NCBI GenBank assembly: GCA_016711405.1
Contig: JADJSZ010000104.1
Span: forward strand, 1-19,535
Length of the DNA: 19,535 nucleotides
Source of the DNA: Candidatus Hadersleviella danica
GTDB taxonomy: Bacteria > Chloroflexota > Anaerolineae > Promineifilales > Promineifilaceae
Reading direction: 5' to 3'
Shown: piece by piece, positions 1-8,186 of the stretch
Position numbering within the stretch: position 1 is the stretch's first letter
Layout: the number at the start of each line of letters is the position of its first letter
Translations under genes and position numbers: made by a program
Notes under the pieces: generated by a model
What the model saw: only the letters and a program-made list of their open reading frames with translations
What the model was told of the DNA's origin: nothing
Database searches by the model: none

Positions 1-1630
1 TAACGGCTGATAAGCGGCAGGTAGCTATAGCGCGGCGCGGCCACGATGAAGGTGATTTCCATCTGGCTGGTTTGCGCGTCGCTATCTTGCACCACCAAGC
101 GCAGGGTGTATTCCCCCGCCTCGAGGTCGTCTAAGCTAAACCATTCGCCCATCGCCACTTCCACCTCATCCAAGTACCAGATAAGGTCGTCCGCGGGCAG
201 GAAGCCATCTTCGGCATCCCAACCACTGCCCTGCACGGCCACACCTTGGCCTAAGGGCAATGTTTCGCCCTCCCACGGGGTGGCAACGCTGGCCACGGGG
301 GCTTGCAAGGGCACGCTGATGGTTTGCGAAACCACGGCCGAGGTGTTCACCCCATCCGTCACAAACAGCATCAGCCCCTCATCGCCCGTGGAAGCGGGTA
401 GGTATTGCAGGGGAATGGTGGCCGACCCGGCCGTGCCATCCACCACCTTGGCGAACCGTTGCACCCCATCGGGGCTGTATTGCAACACATACCACAGGTC
501 GTCCCCATCTGTGTCCGCACCTGTCCATGAGACCTGAATCTCATCGCCCACGATTTGGGCGGGGCCAGCAAAGGCGACGGTGGGCAGATTGGCACTCACA
601 AGGCGACTCGCCAAAACAGCTTGGTCGCTCGTCCGCACAAGGCGAATGGCGGTGGTGCTGGCGTTGTAGGGTATGGTGATGGCAAACTGCAACGGCTCAT
701 GCACCTTGTGGCCCGAGTTCCACTTCGGTGTGGTCAGGGTCAATCGGTTGGGTGTACAGCACCGTGTCGCCCGCCCCATCAACTCGATGGCGTAGGGCAT
801 GGTGGCGCCTTGGTTGGCCGATGCTTTCAGCCAATTGCCTTGTTGGTTGGCGGTCAGTTGGGTTTCGGGGTGTTGGTAGATGGGAAGGAGCGCGGCCGTG
901 CCTGCGTCCACATCAATCGTGCCGCGTATCCACGCCGTATCCCCATTTTGGAGCAGATTTTGCCACAGCGCATCGGGCAATTGGTCGGGGCGGTGGCGTT
1001 GTAAATGGCCGACCATGTGTAATCCGAAGGCCAACGGTGGGTGCGGTAGCTCAACAAATCACCCGGCCATTGTCCGAGGCATCCATCGGGTCAATCGCTC
1101 GCCGATTGATGCCATCAAAACCCCAGAAAGCGTCGTTGTTGTTGCTATCATCCAATACACGGGTCATAGGGGTAATTGGGGTCGGGGCCATCGGGGTTGT
1201 TGCAATCTACATGGGCACGGTCAAACACATGGCCAATCTCGTGGGCGACGGTTACAGCCCCGCGTGGTTGGTTGCGTGGCTGGTGGGTTGTGCCATTCAT
1301 CATGCGCGACCACATGGTTTGCCAGCCGCCATTGCCTACACCGCCAAAGTTAAAGTCTTCGATTGGGTCATACGCATCCACATCGTTGTGGAGGAAGCCT
1401 GCAAAGGAAGTGGCACTTTGCACACACCCATCAGGCAAGTCAGAGTTATCAAACAACAGGCTTTTGATGGCACTCATTAAAGCCCCACGGTCATCGCCAA
1501 GGGAGATGTTGTAAGGGGTTTCCTCATCCTCATCTTTGTACAATGCGGTTGTTTGGGGTAGGGGAATAAATCGGCAGGGAAGAGCGTTTCGGCGCGGCGG
1601 ATGGTGTCATAATACAGTTGGTCGTCTAGG
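1..1630 (-). pseudogene. Metzincin catalytic domain and C-terminal Ig-like domain, shattered by frameshifts
   Basis: This is the remainder of the gene that starts at 3151; about 1050 residues in all once repaired. The frame must change near 1635 (one extra base), 1560, 1158, 1066, 985 and 780 (one missing base each), and about 707 (one extra). Between breaks the protein reads coherently. HEIGHVFDRAH (about 1211-1243) matches the metzincin zinc motif HExxHxxGxxH, with Asp in place of the usual Gly, followed by VDC. About 150 nt further on, DLLSYRTHRWPSDYTW matches the Met-turn region, with Leu in place of the expected Met. Then come QLPDALWQNLLQNGD, beta-rich segments, and an Ig-like domain (roughly 50-330) with GSGWDAEDGFL and a final strand ITFIVAA. 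The last residues are RYSYLPLISR, followed by TA plus a base outside the window, so the stop is probably there. The product would be an exported zinc protease. Either the gene has decayed or the contig end carries indel errors; I favour the second because reading sense is preserved between breaks. Confidence 0.72.
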
Positions 1631-3151
1631 CTAGGGAAGGATAATGTCCCCTTCTTCGTCCACGGCCGCGACTGGGTACACAATCATGCAAATATCCCGT
1701 TTGCTCACCGAGTGGGCGGCGGGGCTGGCCTCGGGCCATGTGTTGTTGTCGTAATCAATCTCAAAGACGCGCTGAGTTCCTGCGGGGTTTAGAACGGCTT
1801 GGATGCGGAAATCATCGGCCGTCCAGTTGCTGGGCAACTCAAAGAGCAACACAAACTCATCTTCGCCTCGGTCTGCCCCATCCAACTGAATATCAGATTT
1901 GTTTACCGACCAAATGGGGGAGTTGCGGAAGGGGCGACCCTCCGAATCGTAGCCGTAGAGCAACGCCCGTGCCTTGGCCGCTGATTCGCCTTGCACTTGG
2001 AAGGCGTAGAGGCGCACATATGTCTGCTTGTCTTCGACCAGCGGCAAGCTGTTGCTCCCATCCTGAATGCCTTGGGTGATTTCGTAATCGTAGATTTCGT
2101 AATCTGGCCCTAGCACGGTGGTATCTTTGTCCAAGTAGAAGATGCGCGATTGTGCCCAGTAAATTCGTTCACCTAGGGCATATAAATCGTGGGGATAGTG
2201 CAGGTCGAAGGCCATCAGGGTGGCAACGCCAGAGCCATCGGCTGGCCGCCGCCAGAGCGAACCGTTGCTAAAGCCCATGCTGTAGTACAACGTGCCATCG
2301 GCCACATCAAGGCTGTAGACGGCATCGTCGCCGTTGTGGAGCACTTGGGGTGCGCCCACGGGCAAGGGGTGGCGCATGACACGGCCGCCTAACTCCGTCC
2401 AATACAGAAAATCTTCATGAACGAGAATGTCATAGGCCATTTCCACGCCTGCTTCAGCGGCCGTGAACACTGCCCCACCCGTCTTGGCCACCGCCCGCAC
2501 CGCGCCCGCGTCCAATGCGGAGCCTTCCGTCCAGTAAACATAGGTGTCGTCTAAATCTAGGTCGTTGATTTGACCGCCCACCACCGTGGGCAATGGCACG
2601 ACCATGCTCATAATGAGCGTTGTCTTATTCACTTTCACAATAGCCAAGCCACCAGACGAGGGGTCGTTGATGACAAAAAAGGCGTGGGTGGCATCCACCG
2701 CCACGGGGTCTTGCACCCCACTGGGTAGGGTGATGACCTGTTGGGGAGCTTCGCCGTCGCCCCCATCAAGGGGTTGGCGATAGGCGGTGCCAGAGCCGCC
2801 AAAATTGCCAGCGGTGTAATAAAGATGGGTGGCATCGGCCGCCATCCCCCGCGCTTGGGGCACATCACACCCTGTTTCGAGATTGGTGTGGGCAAAGGTC
2901 GCGGCGGTGACACGGCCGTAGAAGTAAACCTCAGGGTTCACCGTACAAACTGTCGCATCATCGCCAGAGCGGTCGGTGGTGTGGTACAGGTTGCCATCCA
3001 TGCCTTTAATGAGCCGGTTGCTGATTTCAACATCTATTGGCACATTGGCCAGCGGCGCGGCCGTGGCTTGGGGCGTGGCTTTGGTTGTCACCACCAAAAG
3101 CGGCAGTAACAACACCAAAAACAAAGTTCCAAAGAGTAAGCGTTTCATCAT
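1631..3151 (-). CDS. Secreted metzincin protease, N-terminal part (signal peptide, propeller, Ig-like region)
   Basis: This 506-codon open stretch is the 5' half of a larger gene that continues, frameshifted, to the left edge. Residues 1-32 form a Sec signal peptide (basic start, then a long Leu/Val core). Residues about 60-340 hold five or more blades with a YWTD-like pattern, such as HLYYTAG, YVYWTEG, FLYWTELGG and IYWAQ, so a beta-propeller is likely. Residues about 345-475 look like an Ig/CARDB-type segment opening with YEITQGIQ and a KQTYVRLYAF strand. The chain then enters the peptidase domain (DICMIVYPV) and stops early at ILP. Removing one C near 1631-1640 joins it to the downstream frame (SLDDQLYYDTIRR). 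The start at 3151 is supported by AGGAG at 3162-3166, 10 nt upstream; an adjacent ATG at 3148 is possible. The propeller may bind substrate or envelope; this is inference. Confidence 0.8.
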   Translation of the reverse strand: MMKRLLFGTLFLVLLLPLLVVTTKATPQATAAPLANVPIDVEISNRLIKGMDGNLYHTTDRSGDDATVCTVNPEVYFYGRVTAATFAHTNLETGCDVPQARGMAADATHLYYTAGNFGGSGTAYRQPLDGGDGEAPQQVITLPSGVQDPVAVDATHAFFVINDPSSGGLAIVKVNKTTLIMSMVVPLPTVVGGQINDLDLDDTYVYWTEGSALDAGAVRAVAKTGGAVFTAAEAGVEMAYDILVHEDFLYWTELGGRVMRHPLPVGAPQVLHNGDDAVYSLDVADGTLYYSMGFSNGSLWRRPADGSGVATLMAFDLHYPHDLYALGERIYWAQSRIFYLDKDTTVLGPDYEIYDYEITQGIQDGSNSLPLVEDKQTYVRLYAFQVQGESAAKARALLYGYDSEGRPFRNSPIWSVNKSDIQLDGADRGEDEFVLLFELPSNWTADDFRIQAVLNPAGTQRVFEIDYDNNTWPEASPAAHSVSKRDICMIVYPVAAVDEEGDIILP

Positions 3152-3179
3152 GATGATATTTCTCCTACTGGTCTAAAAA

Positions 3180-3208
3180 GATTGGTCTGTTTCCTCGGCA
3201 AACCAATC
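3180..3208. promoter_or_regulatory. Inverted repeat upstream of the metzincin gene
   Basis: GATTGGT (3180-3186) and ACCAATC (3202-3208) are perfect 7-bp inverted repeats separated by 15 bp, about 30 bp upstream of the start at 3151. The site could be an operator or a 5'-leader hairpin. No clear -10/-35 pair was recognised next to it. Confidence 0.3.
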
Positions 3209-3290
3209 CCTCTTCCCAACAACCAAACAGTGCCTGTGCCCACGGGTAAGATGATGAACGCGAAGGGGTCATACAGGTGATAGAAGCGTT

Positions 3291-3417
3291 TAGTAATCAG
3301 TTCTGACTGGGGACACGGGACTTGGGCGCTTGTGAACACCAGTCCCTTGTCCCCAGTCAAAATTTGCAAAGATGCTCTCTCGAGAGCCACTACCCATGCC
3401 CGCATTACTAATTACTG
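3291..3417. repeat. Nested inverted repeats in the gap before the metzincin gene
   Basis: This fills the middle of the 281-bp gap between 3152 and 3432. The inner hairpin pairs 3305-3325 with 3339-3358: about 20 bp with one mismatch and one bulged base, and a loop of about 13 nt. An outer pair is TAGTAAT (3291-3297) against ATTACTA (3404-3410), the latter the first of two heptamers (ATTACTA, ATTACTG, 3404-3417). The 10-bp palindrome CTCTCGAGAG lies at 3377-3386. It sits downstream of the serine protease stop, so a transcript-end role is possible, but no T-tract follows the stem on the minus strand. Confidence 0.5.
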
Positions 3418-3432
3418 GTGCAAAGCCCCTCT

Positions 3433-4808
3433 CTAGGGGAATGTTTCCCGCAACCACGAAATGGTTCCCATATTGGCGGGGGTGAGCCGTACTGCCCCAT
3501 TGGGGAAGTTGTTGTTGGCCGCACAATTCAGGGAGCAAGCCTCCGTGTTCACAATGAGAGAAACCACGGGGACAAAGGTGTTGTTGGGTTTCTTGTGCCA
3601 GAAATAGATGGGGCTACCACTGTGCCCACCACTTAAATCACAGCCAATGGAGACGCGGCGGTTCCAACCATCTGCCCCTGCATTAGAGAAGGAGCCGATG
3701 TTGCACGGGCTGAGATCGGCATACATACGGCCGTTGTTGCACGGCACAGGCGAATTGCCTCGCGCTGTGTTGCACTGGGCATAGCCGCGGTTCCACTTGC
3801 TGACGCTGTTGAGGTAGGTGCTGGTGGCGGCAAAGTAACCCATCCACGAAGCTTCGTCGCCCAAACGGTCGGGGATGACCAACAAGCCCCAATCCCATTG
3901 CCATTCGGAGCCATCGCCTGTGCTGGGTATGCGCCATTGCCACGGGGTGAAGTACCACACTTCGGTGCCGGGGGCGGGGTTGAGCGAGACGACGCTGTTG
4001 CCGTATGGCTCTTGGGCAAGAGCCGTGCCAAAGCCATTTTTGGCGGGGGTGATGCGTTGGGTCAGCCAATTGTTGGTTCCTTGGCTGTTGATGCAGTGTG
4101 CGGCCGTGATGATGTGCCGTGGGCCAATCAGCGTGCCCGAACAATTGGAATTGTGGGTCGTGCTGTTCGCCCAGCGAAACTGGGCAATGGTGCGCGTGGG
4201 CCAGATGTTGGGGTTGGCGATTTGGACGCGGTTGTCAATGCCGTTTGTCCAGCCACGGGTATCGGCCGATGGTTCCCCGGCCGCTTCGCCACCGTCGCTA
4301 ATCAGCGGCAAAAAGGTAAAAGTGGTCTCAAAGGGGGATTCCGTGCGCCACGTGGTGGCATGGCAATTGTAAATGTCGTCTAACATTTCCTCTTGCATCG
4401 TCACTTTAAACTCGAACTTGGTGCGCGAGTTAAAGACGGAAAATTCGACAGCGCCGTGCTCAGTTTCGTCAACGGGTGGCTCGGTGGGGTTGGGGTTGCC
4501 GCTGGGTTCTTCGTTTTCGGGCACTTCTGGCTCATCGTCCACGAGTTCACCACTGCCCACATATTCAACCGTGATAAATTCGTTGATGCGCACGGGGGTG
4601 CTGGGCGGGTATCCACACTGAGAGCAACCCGCAAATCGTCCAAGTCGAAGGGGTCTTCGGGCAAGCAGGGGGTGGAAGAGATAGCGGCCGTGGCCGTAGG
4701 CACAGGATTGGGGCGCAAAACCAATAGCCCCAGCAATACCAAGGCCATCAGGGCAATGCTCCCCCAAGAGGCCAAGCGAGAGCGGGACAATAAAGGGTTC
4801 ATAGACAT
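3433..4808 (-). CDS. Secreted trypsin/V8-like serine protease (one frameshift)
   Basis: The repaired product is about 458 residues. The ATG at 4808 is chosen because AAGGAG (4816-4821) lies 7 nt upstream; earlier in-frame ATGs lack such a site. The N-terminus is a basic stretch (NPLLSRSRLASWGS) and a hydrophobic export segment (ALMALVLLGLLVL). After PAPP the frame changes at a run of five G (4594-4598, plus strand); one more base restores VRINEFITVEYVGSGEL. An acidic, Pro-rich linker follows, then a chymotrypsin-fold domain. The catalytic triad is visible: His in ITAAHCI, Asp in WDWGLLVIP, and Ser in LSGGHSGSPIYF. The GGHSGSP form resembles V8/glutamyl-endopeptidase (S1B) enzymes more than classical trypsins. 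Several Cys residues suggest disulfides. It probably cleaves extracellular protein; specificity cannot be read here. A SARP-like operator and a -10 box lie upstream at 4852-4885. Confidence 0.82.
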
Positions 4809-4851
4809 TATTTTTCTCCTTACAACAAAAGGCGTCTGATTCATATGGCGT

Positions 4852-4885
4852 ACCATAACAAAGCAACGTCACAAAAACGTCGCAA
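4852..4885 (-). promoter_or_regulatory. SARP-like operator plus -10 box for the serine protease
   Basis: Read on the minus strand, TTGCGACGTTTTTGTGACG (4885-4867) contains the direct repeats TGCGACG and TGTGACG separated by TTTT, an 11-bp period. Nine bases later comes TATGGT (4857-4852), a plausible -10, giving a 5' leader of about 37 nt with its own ribosome site. The same 19 bp recur at 8408-8426 with the same 9-bp gap to a -10. Direct heptamers at 11-bp period just upstream of the -10 are the known binding layout of SARP/BTAD activators. That a regulator encoded in this window binds here is inference. Confidence 0.5.
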
Positions 4886-4977
4886 GGACAAAGGATGAAT
4901 GACGAAGGACGAGGTACGAAGTACGATATTCTCGAGTTTTTTGTCATTCGTACTTCGTCATTCGTACTTCGTACTTT
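4886..4977. repeat. Inverted pair of heptamer arrays at the 3' end of regulator 1
   Basis: Six 7-bp units in perfect phase (4886-4927: GGACAAA, GGATGAA, TGACGAA, and so on) are followed by CTCGAG and a T-tract. Five units of the complementary sense follow (4943-4977: GTCATTC and GTACTTC alternating, ending in GTACTTT). The two arms can pair imperfectly into a long hairpin. The right arm overlaps the last codons of the BTAD regulator, so its C-terminal STKYE and its stop are written in repeat units. A terminator-like or RNA-stabilising role is possible but unproven. Confidence 0.65.
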
Positions 4978-7900
4978 TAAGAAGTTCGGGGAGGGTTTGG
5001 GTGGCTCCTTGTTCCCAGAGGGTGGCGAAGTGGGGCAGGGGGCGGAGTTGGGCCACGGCCGCGTCATACAATTGCTTCTCCAACCCATCCAGCAAGAGGA
5101 AATGGGCGGCCGTGCCGCTGGCAAGGCGCACGGCCGTTTCCCACTGCCGCTGGCGCACGGCCGTAGCCACCAAACACATCAGCGCATCCGCCATGACTTG
5201 CTGTTCTTGAACGGCCGTGGCCATTTTTAACCCCGCCACCAACTGGCGATGCACCTGCGCCAAGGCCGCTGGCTCGTTGGGCGGGGCTGGTTCTAGCAAC
5301 GCCGTGAGACCCAAGTTCACCAAGGTGTTCATCAGCACCCCTGCCACGCCCAACCGCTCCCCAATGACGCGCTCCTCCTCGAACAGTTGGCGGGCGGTGG
5401 CGTAATCGGCGCGGATGAGAGCGATGTAGCCAAGATTGCCCAAGGGCAAGGTTTGGCCTAGCTCGTTGCCGAGTTGGCGATAGAGGGCGAGCGCGGCCGC
5501 AAAGTAGGTCGCGCCTTCGCTTAACTCGCCTCGGCCGACGCTGTAAACTGCGCCAAGGTCGTTGAGGTTGCCCGCTTGGCGATAGAGGTTCCCTTGCGCC
5601 CGATAAAGCGACAAACTTTGTTCCAGATAGCTCTGTGCCGTGGGCACATCCCCCTGCGACCATGCCAAATTGCCCAAATGTTGCTGAATATAGGCCACCA
5701 TTTTGGTGTGGTGGGTTTGGTGGGCAAGAAACAAGCTGTGTTGAAGCTGGTGGTGGGCCTGCTCAAATTGACCACACCGCCATGCAATAATGCCCAAGTT
5801 GGCGATAGCCTCGAGGCGATGGAATTGTTCGGCCGTGCTGTGCCAATATGCTTCGGCCGCTTCCAGCCGTTGGCGACTGAGGTCGTACTGCTTGAGATCG
5901 AGGTGGAAGATGGCTTCGCGGTAGTGCAGGTGGGCGGCCGTGGCGGGGGCAGAGGCTTGCATGGCGTGGCTCGCTTCGGCCAAGAGGGCGATGCCTTCTT
6001 GGTAGAGGCCGAGTTGGCGCCACAAACGGCCGAAGGCACGTTGGCTCATCTGCAACAAATCGGCCGCGCCGTGTGCCGCCGCCCAACGCCACGCTTGGCG
6101 CACGTTGTCTAGGTCGGGCACAAAACGGCCGCGCACCTCGGCCGCTTGTTCGCCGTAGAAGGCCGCTTCGTGGCCAGCCAACTGGGTGAGATAGTAGCGG
6201 GCGTGTTGTTCATGGGCGAGCAGGTCATCACCCAAATTGGCGAGGGCAAATTGGCGCAAAAGGGGGTGCATCTCGTAGCGGCTTCTAGCACCGCCGCGCA
6301 AGATGGCTTGGGCGGTGAGCGCGGCCAGATTTTCGGCCGAGGCGTGGGCAATGGCCACGGCCGCCTCTTGCCCAAAACCCCCTGCGAACACGCCGAGTTG
6401 TGCCCACAGCCGCTGGGTGGCGGGCGTGAGCATGGCCCATGTTTGCTGGAAAATGGCACGGATGCTGTGATGGCGGTCGGGTGTGTCGGGCCAGTTGCTG
6501 ACCAGTAAATCGAGGTTGGTGGCGATTTGGTCGGCGATTTGGGCGCAGGTGAGGAGGCGCACCCATGTGGCGGCCATCTCCAAAGCGAGGGGCATCCCGC
6601 CCACAAGCTGACAAATGCGGCCGATGGCTTCTTCTTGACCGTGGGGCGCAAAATCGGGGCGCATTTGCGCGGCGCATTGGTTGAAGAGGGCGACGGCAGG
6701 CCAGTTTGTGCCGACTTCGGCCGAGTTTGTGGGCGGATAAGCCAAACCATCCACAACCAAACAAGACTCGGCGGGAAGATGGAGCGGCTGGCGTGAGGTG
6801 ATGAGGAGGCGCAAAGTGGGTAAAGCGGTGAGCCAATCTTGAACCCATGCGCTGGTGTCGGCCAATTGCTCGAAGTTATCGAGGACGAGGAGAAGTTCTT
6901 TGCCGTGCAGGAAGGTGATGAGTTCGGCCGAGACATCGGTGACAGCCATGAGGGCGAGGCCAACGGCTTGGGCGATGGCCAAATGGACGGCCGAGGGGGT
7001 GCTGACTTCGGCGAGGGGGATGAAGAACAGCCCATCGGGGGCGAAGCCTTGCTGGGCGAAGCGGGTGGCGGCCGTTACGGCGAGGCGGGTCTTGCCCATG
7101 CCGCCCGAACCGACGAGGGTGAGCAATTGGCACGAGCCACGGCCGAGTTCGGCCGCGATATGGGCAAACTCTTCCTCGCGCCCCCAAAACGGGGTGAAAT
7201 AGGTGGGGAAGTGGTGGAGCGGAGCAGGGGTGAGGGCGTGGAGCGCGGCCGTGCCCGCTTCGATGGCGGCGGCCAGTTGCACCGTTTCGGCCGTGGGAGC
7301 CAGCCCCAAGGTGGTTTGCAGGATGTGGCAACAGGTGGCGTATTGGGCGAGCGCTTCGCTCGGCCGTTCTTGGCGCACCAAGGCCAGCATCATTTGGCGG
7401 TGCGCTTCTTCGCGCCACGGCTCGAGCGCGACTTGCCGCGCTCCGTATTCATAGGCGCGGGCGGGGTCGCCTTGGGCTAAGTAGGCGGCCGAGAGGGCGT
7501 GGAGCAGGTGCAGGTGTTGGCTGTGTAACCGTTCCCGTTGGATGGCCAGCCATTCATCAAAGAAGGGGGCATCGGGCAAGATGAGGCCAGCGAGGAATTC
7601 GCCGCGCACGAGTTCGGCCGCTTGTTCGAGCCGGGCCATGCAAGAGGGGCAACGGTGGAGGTGGTGGTGGCGGTGTTGCTCTACTTCGCGCAGGAGTGCT
7701 TGGAAGTGGGTGGTGTCGAGATAAAAAGCTGTGGGGTTTAACTGGATGGTTTGGCGGGTGATGAGGAGGAGGGTGTCGCTACTGTGGGGCACGGCCGTGT
7801 CGAGCAGGTGGCGCAAGCGATGTAGGCTTTGGCGGAGATTGCGTTTGGCATCCGCGTCGCTCCAATCGGGCCAAAACAAGGTGGCAAGGCTTTCGCGCCG

Positions 7901-8032
7901 ATGCGGCCGTGCCGCTTCGACGGCCAAATAAGCCCACAAGGCGCGTACTTTGTCTGTTGGGATTTGGGTGATGGCATTCCCACCTGCTAACGCCTGAAAA
8001 GAGCCGAGAAGCAATAACTTGATGTGGGTCAT
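4958..8032 (-). CDS. SARP-type transcriptional regulator: winged helix, BTAD, NB-ARC ATPase, TPRs
   Basis: An intact 1024-residue cytoplasmic regulator. Residues 1-100 are an OmpR/SARP-like winged helix (TDKVRALWAYLAVE, then RRESLATLFWPDW and KRNLRQSLHRLRHLL), the DNA-binding part. Residues about 145-260 are the BTAD helical repeat domain (EFLAGL, YEYGARQVALEPWREEAHRQ). Between them is HHHLHRCPSC (122-131), a His/Cys cluster that could bind metal and is absent from the second regulator. An NB-ARC/STAND ATPase follows, with Walker A GSGGMGKT (308-315), Walker B LLVLDNFE (381-388) and a GLPL-like GGMPLALEMAATW. From about 690 to the end are TPR-like helices (WSQGDVPTAQSYLEQSLSLYR, in shorter parts). 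Such proteins are thought to change oligomeric state with ATP and ligand; the ligand is unknown. A TATAAT ends 6 nt before the ATG and no ribosome site is seen. The last five residues are encoded by an intergenic repeat. Confidence 0.92.
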   Translation of the reverse strand: MTHIKLLLLGSFQALAGGNAITQIPTDKVRALWAYLAVEAARPHRRESLATLFWPDWSDADAKRNLRQSLHRLRHLLDTAVPHSSDTLLLITRQTIQLNPTAFYLDTTHFQALLREVEQHRHHHLHRCPSCMARLEQAAELVRGEFLAGLILPDAPFFDEWLAIQRERLHSQHLHLLHALSAAYLAQGDPARAYEYGARQVALEPWREEAHRQMMLALVRQERPSEALAQYATCCHILQTTLGLAPTAETVQLAAAIEAGTAALHALTPAPLHHFPTYFTPFWGREEEFAHIAAELGRGSCQLLTLVGSGGMGKTRLAVTAATRFAQQGFAPDGLFFIPLAEVSTPSAVHLAIAQAVGLALMAVTDVSAELITFLHGKELLLVLDNFEQLADTSAWVQDWLTALPTLRLLITSRQPLHLPAESCLVVDGLAYPPTNSAEVGTNWPAVALFNQCAAQMRPDFAPHGQEEAIGRICQLVGGMPLALEMAATWVRLLTCAQIADQIATNLDLLVSNWPDTPDRHHSIRAIFQQTWAMLTPATQRLWAQLGVFAGGFGQEAAVAIAHASAENLAALTAQAILRGGARSRYEMHPLLRQFALANLGDDLLAHEQHARYYLTQLAGHEAAFYGEQAAEVRGRFVPDLDNVRQAWRWAAAHGAADLLQMSQRAFGRLWRQLGLYQEGIALLAEASHAMQASAPATAAHLHYREAIFHLDLKQYDLSRQRLEAAEAYWHSTAEQFHRLEAIANLGIIAWRCGQFEQAHHQLQHSLFLAHQTHHTKMVAYIQQHLGNLAWSQGDVPTAQSYLEQSLSLYRAQGNLYRQAGNLNDLGAVYSVGRGELSEGATYFAAALALYRQLGNELGQTLPLGNLGYIALIRADYATARQLFEEERVIGERLGVAGVLMNTLVNLGLTALLEPAPPNEPAALAQVHRQLVAGLKMATAVQEQQVMADALMCLVATAVRQRQWETAVRLASGTAAHFLLLDGLEKQLYDAAVAQLRPLPHFATLWEQGATQTLPELLKSTKYE

Positions 8033-8038
8033 GCTTGG

Positions 8039-8044
8039 ATTATA
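8039..8044 (-). promoter_or_regulatory. Consensus -10 box directly before the regulator start (leaderless candidate)
   Basis: On the minus strand a perfect TATAAT occupies 8044-8039 and the ATG is at 8032, leaving 6 nt. Transcription would start at or next to the start codon, so the mRNA may be leaderless; no Shine-Dalgarno sequence is present. The -35 zone falls in the octamer array at 8049-8080, where CTGACT or CTGACA copies are the only -35-like words. Confidence 0.55.
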
Positions 8045-8048
8045 GCAG

Positions 8049-8080
8049 GTCAGCTTGTCAGCTAGTCAGCTTGTCAGCCC
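8049..8080. repeat. Octamer tandem array (GTCAGCTT-type, 4 units)
   Basis: Four 8-bp units: GTCAGCTT, GTCAGCTA, GTCAGCTT and GTCAGCCC. The array lies directly upstream of the -10 box of the regulator gene and abuts the double-hairpin element at 8080-8139. Copy number could alter promoter spacing; this is inference. Confidence 0.7.
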
Positions 8081-8139
8081 GTAGGGGCAACCCTTGTGGT
8101 TGCCCAGCTTGGAGGGTAGGCACAAGGCCTACCCCTACG
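8080..8139. repeat. REP-like double-hairpin element
   Basis: The ends are an inverted repeat: CGTAGGGG (8080-8087) and CCCCTACG (8132-8139). Inside are two perfect 8-bp stems: GGGCAACC/GGTTGCCC (8085-8092 with 8098-8105, loop CTTGT) and GGGTAGGC/GCCTACCC (8114-8121 with 8127-8134, loop ACAAG). The loops are reverse-complement-like (CTTGT/ACAAG). This is the form of a dispersed REP/MITE-like repeat. It lies between the small-protein stop and the regulator promoter. Confidence 0.7.
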
Positions 8140-8186
8140 AGGTGTTGTGCGGCCGTGATTGGGTGGTCAGGCAACCCGCATCTAGC

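Noticed and set aside
46..1480. Plus-strand ORFs of 150-250 codons across the left end
   Set aside because: They are antisense to the broken metzincin gene; the minus strand gives recognisable zinc, Met-turn and Ig-like motifs, the plus strand gives none.
4809..5124. Extension of the serine protease reading frame upstream to 5124
   Set aside because: That extension runs through the heptamer arrays and the 3' end of the regulator; the hydrophobic export segment lies in another frame, with a good ribosome site at 4816-4821.
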